This document shows positions 44,330 to 55,239 of a stretch of 64,000 nucleotides of DNA, piece by piece. Each line of letters begins with the position of its first letter. Within the stretch, counting starts at the first letter, position 1. Below the pieces are notes generated by a model. That model ran no database searches, was not told the DNA's origin, and saw only the letters and a list, made by a program, of their open reading frames with translations. The DNA comes from Notamacropus eugenii (Eukaryota > Chordata > Mammalia > Diprotodontia > Macropodidae), in NCBI RefSeq assembly GCF_028372415.1, contig NC_092872.1, positions 554,048,705 to 554,112,704 on the forward strand. Reading direction: 5' to 3'. Both the position numbers and the translations under genes were made by a program.

Positions 44330-44970
44330 CATTTACCTAAACATTTGAGAAATGAAACCTTCATCAAATTTGATGTAACATTTCTCCCCACTTTCTTGCC
44401 TTTCTTCTAATTTTTGCTGCATTGGTTTTATTTGTGCAAACCCTTTTTAACTTCAATTAATAAAAACTGTCTGTTTTATATCTTGTAATGTTCTTTATCT
44501 CTTGTATGGTAATCAATTCTTCCCTTATCTGACAGATAAAATTTTTCATGCTCTCCTAATTTGGCTATATTATCCTTTATGTCTAAATCACATATCCATT
44601 TTGACCTTATCTTATTATATGGTGTGAGATGTTTGTCTATGTCTAGTTTCTATCAATTTTTTGGGGGTTTTTAGTTTTCCCAGCAATTTTGTCAATTAGT
44701 GATTTCTTGTCCTAAAATCTTAGATTTTTGGGCTTGTCAAACACCAGATTACTGCGGTCATTCACTGCGGTGTATTGTATACCTAATCTATTCCATTGGT
44801 TTACCTCTCTACTTCTTAGCAAATGCTAGATTTTTTTGATGATTACCACTTTATAATACAGTTGAGATCTGATACTGCTAAGTGACTTTTCTTCACATTT
44901 TTCCCACTGATTCATTTCATTTTCTTGATCTTTTTTGTTCCAGATGAATTTTTTTAACTCCATAAAATAA

Positions 44971-45530
44971 TTTTTTTATAATTTTCAATGTTTACTTTTA
45001 TAAGATTTTGAGTTCCAATTTTTCTCCCTCTTTACCTTACCCCCTTCTCAAGATAGCATTCAATCTGATATAGACTATACATGTACAATCATATTAAATA
45101 TATTTCCACATTAGTCATGTTGGGAAAGAACAAAACTGAAAAACCATGAGAAAGAACCAAAAAAGAGAGAAAAAAAATGTATGCTTTGATTTGCATTCAA
45201 ACTCCATCATTCTTTCTCTAGATGTGGACAGTGTTTTCCATCATGAGTCTTTTGGAATTGTCTTAGATCATTCTATTTCCAAGAAGGGCTAATCAAAGTT
45301 GGTCATTGCACAAAGTTGCTATTACTATGTACAATGTTCTCCTGGTTCTATTCACTTCCCTCAGCATCCGTCTTTCCAGATAAGCCTTTACAGGTTTAAC
45401 TGAAGTCCATTTGCTCATCATTTCTTATAGAACAATAGTTTTCCATTACATTCATTCATTCATGTTCAGTCACTCCCCACATAATAGGCATACCCTCAAT
45501 TTACAATCCTTTGCCACAAAAAACACTGCT
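44971..45530 (-). mobile_element. L1 LINE 3' end nested in the larger L1
   Basis: A T-rich start (44971) gives the poly-A side, then the antisense 3' UTR ('tttttctccctctttaccttac', 'catgttgggaaagaac', 'gatttgcattcaaactccat') and ORF2 end ('ctcctggttctattcacttc'). Perfect 12-bp duplications 'tccataaaataa' lie at 44959-44970 and 45531-45542, and the host L1 reads on across them. A 5'-truncated copy of 560 bp. Confidence 0.9.
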
Positions 45531-46516
45531 TCCATAAAATAAAGTTTTAGTAATTTGATTGGTATGACATTGAATAGGCAAATTAGGTAGAATTGCTGTT
45601 TTTATTATATTCGTTCAGTCTACTCATGAGCAATTAATATTTCTCCAGTTGTCTAATTCCGACTTTACTTGTGTAAAAATTGTTTTGCAATTGTTTTCAT
45701 ATAGTTTTAGGTTTTTCTTGGCAGGCAGGCTCCCAAGTATTTTATATTCTGTACACTTATTTCAAAAGGAATTCAACATTCTGTTCCTTTCTGTTGGACT
45801 TTGCTGGTAATATATAGAAATGTACATATTTCTATATATGAAATATTCTGGTAATATATAGAAATGCTGATGATTTTATGGGTCTATTTTATATTCTGAA
45901 ATGTTGCTGAATTTATTAATTATTTCAAATAGTTTTTAAAATTGATTCTCTAGGATTCTCAAAGTACACCATCATATAGTCTGTAAAGAGTGATAGTTTT
46001 GTTTGTTCATTGTCTACTATATAATTCCTTCAATTTATTTTTCTTGTCTTATTGCTATAGTTAACAGTTCTAGGACAATATTGAATAACAGTAGTTAACG
46101 GGTATCTTTGCTTTACCCTTAATATTATTGGGAAGGTTTTTAGCTTATCCCCATTGCTGATGAAGCTTGCTGATGGTTTAAATGGGTATTATATTTAAAT
46201 GAGTGTTATATTTAGATGGATTTTATCAACACACAAAAGGTGTTGTATTTTGTATTGTTGTATTTTGTCAAAAGTATTTTCTACATCTGTTGAGATTATT
46301 ATATGATTTCTGTTGGTTTTGTTATTGATATGATCACCTATATTTATAATTTTCCTAACATTGAACCAGTCCTGCATTCCTGATATAAATCTCACCTGTT
46401 CATAATGTTTCATCTTTGTAACATATTGTTGTAATCTCCTCACTTGTATTTTATTTAATTTTTTTTTGCATTAATATTCATTAGGGAAATTGGTGCATGG
46501 TTTTCTTTCTATTTTT

Positions 46517-46665
46517 GTGCATGCTCCCAATAGAATATAAGCTCCTTGAGGGCCAAGACAGTTTTGGTCTTGTGTTTGTATCCCCAGAATCTAACACAGT
46601 TCTTGACACATAGTAGAGACTTAATAAATGCTCTCTATTTTGCTTAATTGAATTGATTTGAGCCG
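46517..46665 (+). mobile_element. L2 3' tail
   Basis: 'agaatataagctccttgaggg', 'tatccccagaatctaacac' and 'agtagagacttaataaatgct' form a good L2 3' terminus directly after the truncated end of the L1. Confidence 0.8.
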
Positions 46666-46679
46666 AATTGAATTGTAGC

Positions 46680-46850
46680 ACGGGTTTGAAAATGATTTGA
46701 AAATCAGAGGGCCTTGCTACTAGATTGTATTTTCCATTGTCTCATGGTATGACCTTAAGCAAATCACTTCCCCTCTTGATTATCCTATTCTCTGTAAAAT
46801 GAAAGAGTAGCATTAAGTGATCTCCATATTCCTACTCTATCATTGTGTGT
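46680..46850 (+). mobile_element. MIR-type SINE fragment
   Basis: 'atggtatgaccttaagcaaatcac', 'tctgtaaaatgaaagagtag' and 'taagtgatctccatattcct' are in MIR order. Confidence 0.6.
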
Positions 46851-46854
46851 TAGA

Positions 46855-47515
46855 TGAAAATATTTTTGGATCATCATGCTGTCTTTCCTACCACCTTCTC
46901 TTTTCTGCTTCCACAGCTGAACTCTGTGGGTCCATGTACTTTGTAGTGCATGACAAGGTAGACAGGTGGCCATTAACCACAGGCTGTGCATCAAGTTCAA
47001 TTACATTCAACCAATACACACTGGTGGTGCTTACCTATCTTGTCAGATGGAATACCTGGCAGTCTTGACAAAAGGACTTTCCAGTAGAAGTAAATGGAAT
47101 TGTGAGTGTCTGACTAACTAAAAATTCCCTCCTAAATGGACTGTACCTGAGAACACTGAAGCTACCCTTCAGGAAGCTCTTATTAGACCCTGTGGGTTTC
47201 TTAGCTAATTCTCTGCTCTTTCAAAGAAAGATAAATTACCAGTCCATGTTCCTTCCCTGGGGGTTTTCCATTTGTACTGATCACATTGTCCCCTCACCCC
47301 TGCAGCATCCTCACTCATAAATCCTCTCTGTTCCTGAGGAAAACACTTTGGGGTTGCTGGGACTCAGTAAGCTTAATTATTTCCCTTCCTTTCTAGGGAA
47401 GTAGACATGTCTTAGGTGAAGTCTCTCTCATAGTTCCAATCTTAAGTGCTCTCTTCTTTCTCAGAAGCCAGCCCCACCCCCAGCTCTTTGTTTATACCTC
47501 TCCTGTGCATTTTGG
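46855..47515. other. no recognisable feature
   Basis: Single-copy-looking, moderately G+C-rich in its second half. Short open frames (71 codons minus, 83 plus) overlap across 46785-47068 and have no domain. Confidence 0.45.
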
Positions 47516-47519
47516 TTTC

Positions 47520-47830
47520 ATAAGATTTAGAAACCGTAGAGACCCCAGAGACCATCTAGTCCAATTTTCTCATTTGAAAGAGGAGGATACTAAGGCCCAG
47601 AGAGAAGAAATCAACTTAATATCATAAATTTAGAGCTAGAACAAATCTTAGAGGTCACCAAGTCCAGATTCCTCAATTTATAGGAGGGGAACCTAAGGCC
47701 TAAAGCAGGGATGTGATTTGCTCATGATCACATAGGTAGTAGGTGAGAGAGTCAAGATCTGAGCCCTGATGTTCTGATCGCAGATCCAGTATTCTTCCCA
47801 CTATACCATTATCCTTCTCTGCCTATGTGA
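47520..47830 (+). mobile_element. two MIR3-type SINEs
   Basis: 47520-47615: 'agagaccccagagaccatctag', 'ctaaggcccagagagaag'. 47618-47830: 'atcataaatttagagctaga', 'atttataggaggggaacct', 'gagagagtcaagatctgag', 'ttcccactataccattatcc'. Confidence 0.75.
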
Positions 47831-47859
47831 TACTTCTCCGACTATTTTAACTGAAGTGA

Positions 47860-48195
47860 AAATTTAAATTTTTTTCTATTTTCTTTTTGTTAGCTTTGGT
47901 CCACCATTCTAGACTGTCAAAGTCTATTTAGATCCTTATTCTATCATTCACTGGATCAGCTATTCCTCCTAGCCTTGAGTCATATGCATTTTTTAAGTTT
48001 GTCATCAATGTCTTCATCTAAGATATTCACAACAATGGCGAAGACAGACCTCTGTGACACTTCACTAGAGACATCCGTCTAGGTTGACACCATTCTAGGG
48101 TGGGAATTTAACCAGCTTATTCTTCTAAATAGTTAATCATAGTACGCAGTATAGTGGCCTGAGCAAATTAGTCCTTTTAATCCATTCATTTTGCC
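47860..48195 (-). mobile_element. L3/CR1-like LINE fragment (3' part)
   Basis: 'agactgtcaaagtctatttag', 'gtttgtcatcaatgtcttc', 'acctctgtgacacttcactag' and 'ctaggttgacaccattctag' follow the antisense CR1/L3 order known from amniote genomes ('ctgtcaaggtccctctggat', 'ctgaggaacgccact'). Confidence 0.6.
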
Positions 48196-48224
48196 CATCT
48201 ATGCTCATTGGAAAAGGAACTGAC

Positions 48225-48735
48225 TCATTGGAAGATGTGATTCATTCATTGAACAAGAACTTCACTAAGCACCTTCTATCTGCACAGCTCCTTTTAAGAG
48301 GTAAAGAAGATACAAAAGATCTGTAAAACCTCATCTTTTCTCTACAGCTGTGGCTTATAGTCTAGCTAGGGTAGAAGAAGGTAGGGCAGCAAAAGATTTT
48401 CTTCCTTTAATTGCAGGGAGCATGTGATGCAGGGGGCAGATCAAGCTGATTAGGAAGAGGCATATCCAAAGTAAGTAGATAGAATGTTAGATCAGGAAGA
48501 ATTTTATTCCTGTCCAGGCTGTCCCCCTCATTTTATAGAGGAGGAAATGGAAGCTAGAGAATGGATGTACTGTTCAAACTCATGCAACTAGTTAATGAAA
48601 AATCCAGAATGAATTCATGTCTTTACAAACCTGGTCCTGTACTCTTTCCACTATTCTATTCTATATTCTATTACCATGAACTAGTTATGTGTGTTTGGGC
48701 AAGTTATGTTCTCTCTATGTGCTTCAGTAGAAATT
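48225..48735. mobile_element. L2 3' tail (antisense), MIR3 and MIR fragment
   Basis: 48225-48385 ('tgaacaagaacttcactaagc', 'tgtggcttatagtctagc') is an antisense L2 tail. 48475-48655 is a sense MIR3 ('cctcattttatagaggagga', 'gcaactagttaatgaaaaa'). 48660-48735 is a short MIR patch. Confidence 0.55.
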
Positions 48736-48779
48736 AGGAATTAAGTCATTGGTATAAGAGATACTGGTAGAGAGAAAGT

Positions 48780-48968
48780 ACATAAACATACATGTGTCAT
48801 ATACAGAGGCAGACAGAGAGATAGAGACAGAGATAGAGAAGCAGACATATAGGGAGATAGAGAATGAGAGACAGACAGGAACAGAGAGAAAGAGACAGAC
48901 AGAGAAAAAGAGACAAAGACAGAAATAGTGAAGAAGAGACAAAAACAAAGAAAGACACAGAGACAGTC
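48780..48968. repeat. GACA/GAGA-rich low-complexity tract
   Basis: Irregular GACAGA, GAGATA and GAGACA units on the plus strand. Minus-strand Ser/Leu/Cys-repeat open frames of 74-107 codons come from this tract. Confidence 0.9.
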
Positions 48969-48969
48969 A

Positions 48970-49910
48970 GACATATATTGAGGTTTAGGGGTATTGGGGA
49001 CTCCAAAATACAGACAAGTCGGGTCCTGCCTAAATGAATTTGTCTCAAGCCTTCTTTGAGCCAAAGAAAAACAAAGTTTATTTAAGATCCACCATATTGG
49101 GTAGACTCTTAAGGAATCTGAACATGTGTGATATGGATAAGTGGGCCAGATAGAATCTGAGCTAGATTGAATCTGAGAGCCTTCATGGAGGCAAGATGGA
49201 TCCTATATATAGAAAAGATGTGGGAGTGATCTAGGGGTGGCCAAGTAGTCTGGGGTGATGGGAGAAGGGATACAGGGAGGATCTTGAAGAGGAGTGGCTG
49301 ATGAACTGGGTTTAACTAGAGGTCAGATTCCAGGAACCAAAAGAATGTGATTAATAGTGGGCATGTAGCTGAAGGCTACCTGGACATGTGTGTATTCATC
49401 CTTCATTGTTGAAGAAGACCATGCCATCAGAGAAATAATGACATGACTTGCATTTGACTTTGTTTTAAGTGAGGGAGGACTGTGCAGGTCACCAGCCTCA
49501 CTTCTCCTCCAGAGTTATCTGAATCCAGTGACCAGATATTCATCAGGATGACTGGAGATGACCCAAGATGAGGCCACTGGGGTTAAATGACTTGCCCAAG
49601 GTCACACAGTTAGTGAGTGTCACATGTCTGAGGTGAGATTTGAACTCAGATCCTCCTGACTTCTGCACTGGTGCTCTATCCACTGCACCACCTGGACATA
49701 ATAGACAATGGAGAGCTAGGCTAGGTTAAGGGTAAAAAAGAATCAGGCATAGTGATAATGGAAGGCTTATGGCCTCAGGCAAACGCCAGATCAAATGGGA
49801 AGATTTAAGGAGAGTTCAAGGGGGCTCCCAGAGCCTAGATCCCATTTCAGAGAGGCAGAGACAGACAGAGACAGAGAAATAAAGAGAAAGGTCTTTTGAC
49901 AGACCTTTGG
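48970..49910 (-). mobile_element. endogenous retrovirus solo LTR (candidate), interrupted by a SINE
   Basis: Read on the minus strand, a TATA-like 'tctatatatagg' (near 49206) lies about 120 bp before a polyadenylation signal in 'ttaaataaactttg' (near 49080), followed by about 100 bp that fits R-U5. That spacing is the usual U3-R layout of an LTR. U3 would extend rightwards to about 49910 or a little beyond. A SINE (49388-49689) is inserted in U3 with 10-bp duplications. No retroviral internal region is next to it, so it looks like a lone, broken, old LTR. Family unknown. Confidence 0.5.
49388..49689 (-). mobile_element. SINE with RTE/BovB-like tail inside the LTR
   Basis: Antisense order: 'tgaagaagaccatgccatca', 'gacatgacttgcatttgac', 'gtcaccagcctcacttctcc', 'catcaggatgactggagatg', 'aaggtcacacagttagtgag', 'gatttgaactcagatcctcc' and the head 'ctctatccactgcacc'. 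Duplications 'acctggacat' lie at about 49378-49387 and 49690-49699. It is the same subfamily as the copy at 3692-4006. Confidence 0.85.
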
Positions 49911-50279
49911 AGGACTCTCATGCTTAGGTTGCAGGAAAGAGAAAATGATTTATCAAGAAAGTCTGGGAAGGAGTAGTCAGACAGGAACCAGGAGTCCACA
50001 ACCGGTGTCACAGAAACAAAGAAAAGAAAGAGTACCCAAGGGGAAGCGGTAATAGACAACGTCTAAAATTACTGCGATCTCAGGTAGGGTGAGGGCTGAA
50101 AATGCCAATAAATTTAGCAGTTAAGTAATCGTCATTAATCACTTGTAGAGAGCAGTTTCTGCTGAGTGGTTCCATCAGAAGCCACATGACAAAGGGTTGA
50201 GAAGTGGGTAGGAGGTGAAGTGGAAACAAACATAGACAACCTTTTCCAGGAGTGTGGCAAGGAAGTGAAGAGATTTAAG

Positions 50280-50560
50280 ACAATAGCTTGTTACATAATA
50301 ACAATCATACTAATCATAGTATTAACACTGGCTAGCCCTTCTAGCACTTTGAGATTATAAATCACCATACATAGGTTATTTCATTTGACCCTTCCAACAA
50401 CGTGGGGAAGTTGGGGCTGTTATTTTCTCATTTTATAAATATAGAAGAGAAGTTAAGTGAGTTGCTGGGAGTTACAAAGCTAGGAAGAGTCTGAAAGAGG
50501 ATTGGAACTCAAATCTTTCTTGTTTCAAGTACAGTGCTCTTGTCCACTCTGCCCTCCTCC
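50280..50560 (+). mobile_element. MIR-type SINE (core and right half)
   Basis: 'gctagcccttctagcactttg', 'ggttatttcatttgaccctt', 'cattttataaatatagaag' and 'ttgctgggagttacaaagct' follow the MIR right-half order. Confidence 0.6.
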
Positions 50561-50663
50561 CCCAACTGTCTCATTTACATGCACATTCACAAACATACAG
50601 AGTTTTGATTAAAACTGCCCTGACTTTAACAATGCTGTGTATGTGTGTATAGGTGCATCTGTC

Positions 50664-50667
50664 TATC

Positions 50668-50744
<77 letters not shown>

Positions 50745-50757
50745 CCTATCTACCTAC

Positions 50758-50817
<60 letters not shown>

Positions 50818-50818
50818 G
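50664..50818. repeat. (TATC)n microsatellite, about 38 units
   Basis: Nearly pure TATC (GATA on the other strand) with three TACC variants near 50743-50757. The Tyr-Leu-Ser-Ile repeat open frames across it are artefacts. Confidence 0.99.
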
Positions 50819-50824
50819 AAGTGA

Positions 50825-51640
50825 CTATGACCAAAAATAAAATATGGATCACTCAGTAAGAGGAAAAGACAACCAAAACACAGGCCCTATATTTCATTGT
50901 TATCTATGGAAGGATATGGACAAGAGTTGTACAATATGGACAGTTATATTCTCCTATGGTATGTCCCTTATGGTTGGTAACCTGTAGAGTTATTACACAG
51001 AGCATTAAAAAAAAGCACTACTATTATTTCATCCCAATATCATGAATAGTTCAGTATCTTCATCTTCTAAAGTGATCATCCTTTCCTTACCCTAGATCTG
51101 CTACTGAGTTGTTTAGATGGGCAAGTAACTCCTTTTGGTGACCTTAATTTTCTCATGTGGATCATGGGGGAATACTAAATGATCTCCAGGTTTCCTCCAA
51201 CTCTGAAAGTTTATGATTCTAATGTTCTGCTCAAGGTGCCTGAGAGCAATGTTAATAGATTAAAGAAGAATTGTGTGTGCACCCTCAGCTATATCTGTTC
51301 AGAAGTACAAGAAATAAGGGAATCAGTATTAACCTGTAACTGACACCTAATTGATTTTTGACTTTTATATCAATCAGAGCTTACAAGTTCTAATTTAAAA
51401 ATGAATTCACTGCTTTACCCATAACACCATGCATGGGCAGTTAACACATTCCATCTTAAAAATAAAAAACTTCCACGTTACCCTCCATTTTTTACTGATA
51501 TTGTTCTATAGTGTGGGGTCCATTTAAATTTCCAGTCAGGATGCCAGTGGACTTAATAATCTAACTTGAGAATCCTCAACATCCCTGTTGTACTACACAC
51601 TTCTCAGAGTCCTCAATAGAGAATTCTCAGACCTGAAGTC
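50825..51640. other. unclassified sequence with a MIR fragment
   Basis: A MIR fragment at about 51095-51225 ('ctgagttgtttagatgggca', 'aaatgatctccaggtttcct'). The rest has no repeat signature and no exon. Confidence 0.45.
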
Positions 51641-52000
51641 ATTTTGGGGTTGTTTTAATGAGGTAGCATTTGCTAAAGCATGACAGACAGAAATAATAAG
51701 TTACCATTTATAAGGAAAACCTCAGAACTGGAGCTGGAGCAGGCAGACAGCCAACAGAAATTGTTTCGTGGATGAAATATTTCCTAAAAATAGCTCTCCC
51801 AGCTCAGCCTAATGCAATTAAAGTTAGTGATGTACATAATATGAAAACTGGGAGCTCTTTCTGCTAATAACCACTGTGTAACTGAGGCAATCCATTTCGT
51901 TAATTTAATATATACTTTCATAGTCCCTTGATAATAGATGTATAATTAAAATGATATGCTTTGATAGGCTATTCTTTCTGAAATGAAACTTTGTAAGTTC
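51640..52000. promoter_or_regulatory. candidate conserved non-coding element
   Basis: About 360 bp without repeat signature and with many homeodomain-type cores: 'cctaatgcaattaaagttag' (about 51809-51828), 'cgttaatttaatata' (about 51898) and 'tataattaaaatgatatgc' (about 51941). It also has a Mef2/SRF-like AT box ('ctaaaaatag', 51784-51793). Open frames here are short. The regulatory call is inference from motif density. Confidence 0.3.
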
Positions 52001-52465
52001 AGGTCTTGAAAAAAATATTTTTTTCTGTAATTATTATTCAGCATACATTTGGTTTTGCTTGTCCCCTCTTTGGCTTTTCTTCTCCCCAACAAATTAAAAC
52101 ACTTCTTGAAACTCAAAGTCATCGGACATTTGTGTTGATAAAGATCTGCCCTGGGATAGCTGAGACAGAGGGGTGGTGGGAAGGTGAGCTATCAAGAGAC
52201 CAAGAGGTGACTGCTGAAGGAGGGCCACTTCTAAATTGAATTTGAATTCATTTAAGATTCATACTTATTTCCAAAGACACTTGAAGTGACTTACAGATTA
52301 AAACATAGCAGAAGACATTTCAATGTACAGAAGAACAGAGTTCCCTGGGAAAAGGACAATATAAAAGAATCGACTCACAGCATAGCAAACTGGATCAATG
52401 CACAATTGAATATTTCATCTTCTCATGTGATTATTTTCTGTTTAGACTGAGTTCTTGTCCAACAC
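52001..52465. other. unclassified, single-copy-looking sequence
   Basis: A 77-codon plus-strand open frame (52006-52239) has no recognised domain. No repeat family is seen. Confidence 0.4.
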
Positions 52466-52469
52466 AAGA

Positions 52470-53035
52470 GTAGTATGCTATACTGGGGATTTGGAGTCAG
52501 AGGACCCAGCTCCTCCATTTACTACTTAAATGACCTTGGATCTCAATTGTTTCATATTCAAGATAAGATGATCTTTTAAAGTTCATTTAGCTTAAATCTA
52601 TTAGTGTATGATGCTGCAGTTCCTGATGTAGTCATCTATTTATTCAATATTAGTCATGCATTTACCATATGAAGCTAATATGAAGTTATCTGATGGAGAG
52701 CTTTAAATAGTAGGCCAAGGAATTTATATTTTAGCAAAAGGAAATAGGGAACCAAAACAGATATATGAGCATGAAAATGACATAGTCACTCCTTTCTTGC
52801 CCCCTTTTTTAGGATTAGATCTCTGATTTCATCAGTGTGTGAGAAACTTTCTACCAAAGCAGATCAGTACCTGTTCTGCATAAAAATCTTAAAGAAGGGC
52901 CTTCAGGCAAGGAAAGATTAAATAACTTGCCCATGGTCACAAGATCAGTATGTGGCAGAGGAGGGTTTTGAACCCAGGTCTTCCTGGTCTCATTGGCTGC
53001 TCCCTTAACACTTTGCTACTCTACCTCTTACAGGA
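52470..53035. mobile_element. MIR, L2 (antisense) and MIR3-like fragments
   Basis: 52470-52610 is a sense MIR ('ctggggatttggagtcagagg', 'ttaaatgaccttggatctc'). 52650-52800 is antisense L2 ('gggaaccaaaacagatatat', 'gaaaatgacatagtcactcc'). 52895-53035 is a MIR3-like right half ('taacttgcccatggtcacaag', 'ttttgaacccaggtcttcc'). Confidence 0.6.
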
Positions 53036-53069
53036 TTATTTTGGCTGCTAGCTGAAGGACTTCAACATC

Positions 53070-54412
53070 CACTGAAACTGGTCTCTCCAAAGTCACCAGT
53101 GATCTCTTTACTTGCCTAATTCATTGCTTTATTGTCAATTCTCACTTTCCTCAATCTCTCTATATTCTTTGACATTATCAACCACCTTCTCTTTGATACT
53201 CTCTTCTCCCTAGGTTTTCTGAATCTCCTTATTCTCCTTCAGATCTGATGACTCCTTCTCAGTCTCCTTTACTAAATCGATAGTTATCCAACTTATACCC
53301 TCTTTTTTTCTCCCTTTGTTCTATTTCACTTAGTAATCTTACCAACTTCCATGGATTTAATGCGGAGGATTCTCAAATCTACTATCCTACCCTAGTCTTT
53401 CTGTTGACCTCCATTCTAATATTTCCAACTGCCCTTCAGATATCTCAATCTGAATGTTCAGTTCAATTTATCCCAAACAGAACTTTCCCTCCAAATCCTC
53501 CTTACCTTCCTGCCTTCTCTTTTACTATAGAGGGCAACATTATCCCCCCCAGTCCCTTAGGCTTACAACTTAGGTGTCATACTCAATTTCTCACTATCTG
53601 TCACCACCACCACACCTTCGCCAACCAATCTGTTGCCAAGGTCTACCAATTTCACCTTTGAGACATCTCTCCAAAACACCCTCTTCCCTCTTCTCATACT
53701 GCCATACTCTGGCACAGGCCCTTATCTCCTACTGCCTAGAATAATGCATTAGCCTACTTTGGGTTTCCCCTGCCTCAAGTCTCTCCCCAACCCCCACTCT
53801 TCAGCCACCAAAATGATTTTCATAACATGCTAGGTCTGACCATGTCACACACACACTACCCCTTCAATGAACTCCTGTGCATCCCTATCCCCTCTAAGAT
53901 TAGTGATGAAAAAAAAGAATAAAATTAATGATGAATAAAATCCTCTGTTTGACATCAAAGCCCTTCATAAGCCAGCCCCCCTCATATCTTTCTAGTACCT
54001 CATTCTCTGTCCTGTGTATTCTTTGATTAGGTAACAGTGCCCTCCAGGCTTCTCCACAAATAGTACCTTCCATCTTTTGACTCCAGAAATTTTCTGTGGT
54101 GATCTCCATACCTGAAATGCTGTCCTTTCTCATCTGTTCTCAGCTTCCTTCAGGTACCAAGTAAAACCCTATCCTCTACAGGAAGAGTTTTCCAATGGCT
54201 CTTAATTCTAGGTCTATTCCTCTCTTATTTATTTCCTATTTGTCTTGTATCTAGCTTCTTTGTACAAACGTGTTTGCTTATTTGTCTCCCCTATATGATT
54301 ATGAGTTCTTGAGAGTGGGGACTATCTTTTGCTTCTTTTCATATCCTCAGCACTTAGCAGAGTCCTTGGTATATAGTAGGTGCTTAATAAATGTTTATTG
54401 ACTGACTGATGC
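53070..54412 (+). mobile_element. L2 LINE, reverse transcriptase to 3' end
   Basis: Sense L2 in full order from the RT start: 'ctccaaagtcaccagtgatc' (53087), 'caatctctctatattctttgac', 'accaacttccatggattta', 'ttgacctccattctaatatt', 'atctgttgccaaggtctacc', 'ctcaagtctctccccaac', 'ggtctgaccatgtcacac', 'gacatcaaagcccttcataa' and the 3' end 'aggtgcttaataaatgtttat' with gactgactgatg. About 1.34 kb, one of the longest L2 copies in the window. Frame breaks are many. Confidence 0.88.
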
Positions 54413-55190
54413 ATTAGAAAGGAGAGCAATTAGATTCAAGGAGATCAATTTGAAATCTATTGAAATAGTTGATTCAAAAAGCAACAAGGGTCTGAACCAG
54501 AGGGTAATTATGCGACTGGAGAAACAAGGACAGGTAGCAGAGCTATTGTCATGGTAGAAGTGACAAGACCTGGCAGATGATTGGATATAGGAGATAAAGA
54601 AAGGGAGAAGATTTCAAGCCTGGGCCACTCAAAGGGTGATAGTGATGGTAATAAACAGGAAAAAGGTAAGTTTGGAGAAAGGGGAAGTTTGGAGAGGAAG
54701 ATAATGAATGTTGTTTCAAGAATATTGAATTTGAGATTCCAGTGGTACATCCATGTGGAGCTATGTAGTAGCCTATGTAGTAGGTAATGTGAAACTTACA
54801 TTCAGGAAAGGGATTAGAGATGGTACAGATTTTTAACTATAGTTTACAACTACAGTTAAACCTATAGGAACAAATTAACTCAGCAAGGGGGAACAAAGAT
54901 AAAGAGAAGAGAAGATGTCATAGACCTATATTGACCTTCATGACTATATGCTTGTAGAAATATATTGAATTAACAGGGTAGCCTAGGGGAGTCTTTCAAG
55001 AAGGAGGAATAAAATTGCACAGAAGCCAAGGAAGTAGGAAGTCTTCAGGAGGGTGATCTGTTTGACAGTGTCAGAAGCTGCAGAGAAGTCAGGTTGAATG
55101 AGAACTTTTAGGGTTCTAGTGGTAATCTTGAAGGATTCTATGAATTCTTAGACCAAGGAATTTAGGTGTGAAGAGATCACTGGCAATTGA
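54413..55190 (-). mobile_element. L2 LINE, left segment of a copy split by L1
   Basis: Starts directly after the 3' end of the sense L2. Antisense L2: 'gacaagacctggcagatgattgg' (54561), 'gaagtttggagaggaagata', 'aatattgaatttgagattcc' and 'tgtttgacagtgtcagaagct' (about 55059). Its own 3' end is missing. Confidence 0.7.
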
Positions 55191-55239
55191 TTTAACCATT
55201 CTGGAACTCTATCTATAATTATGCTAAGAGCATGTCTAA

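Larger units (their letters stand above)
42140..46515 (-). mobile_element. L1 LINE (3' UTR to reverse transcriptase), host of two nested L1 insertions
   Basis: Antisense L1: the 3' UTR at 42140-42590, then ORF2 read backwards. The ORF2 C-terminal segment 'agtggtgttactgggtcaaa' (about 42842) comes first. The RT box follows at about 45970-45995 and encodes FTDY where active L1 has FADD. The thumb and palm region 'attgatatgatcacctat' and 'tgaaccagtcctgcattcc' runs to about 46380, and the copy stops near 46515 with 'attcattagggaaattggt'. It is truncated at the 5' end inside RT. It is broken by a plus-strand L1 piece (43216-44329) and a minus-strand L1 3' end (44971-45530), leaving about 2.7 kb of its own. 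The altered RT box and many stops show it is dead. Confidence 0.88.

Noticed and set aside
48724-49064. Minus-strand open frames of 74-107 codons resembling a hydrophobic membrane protein
   Set aside because: Translation of the GACA/GAGA low-complexity tract and the LTR edge. The hydrophobicity comes from CTCT/TGTC codons.
50637-50859. Tyr-Leu-Ser-Ile repeat open frames
   Set aside because: Translation of the (TATC)n microsatellite.
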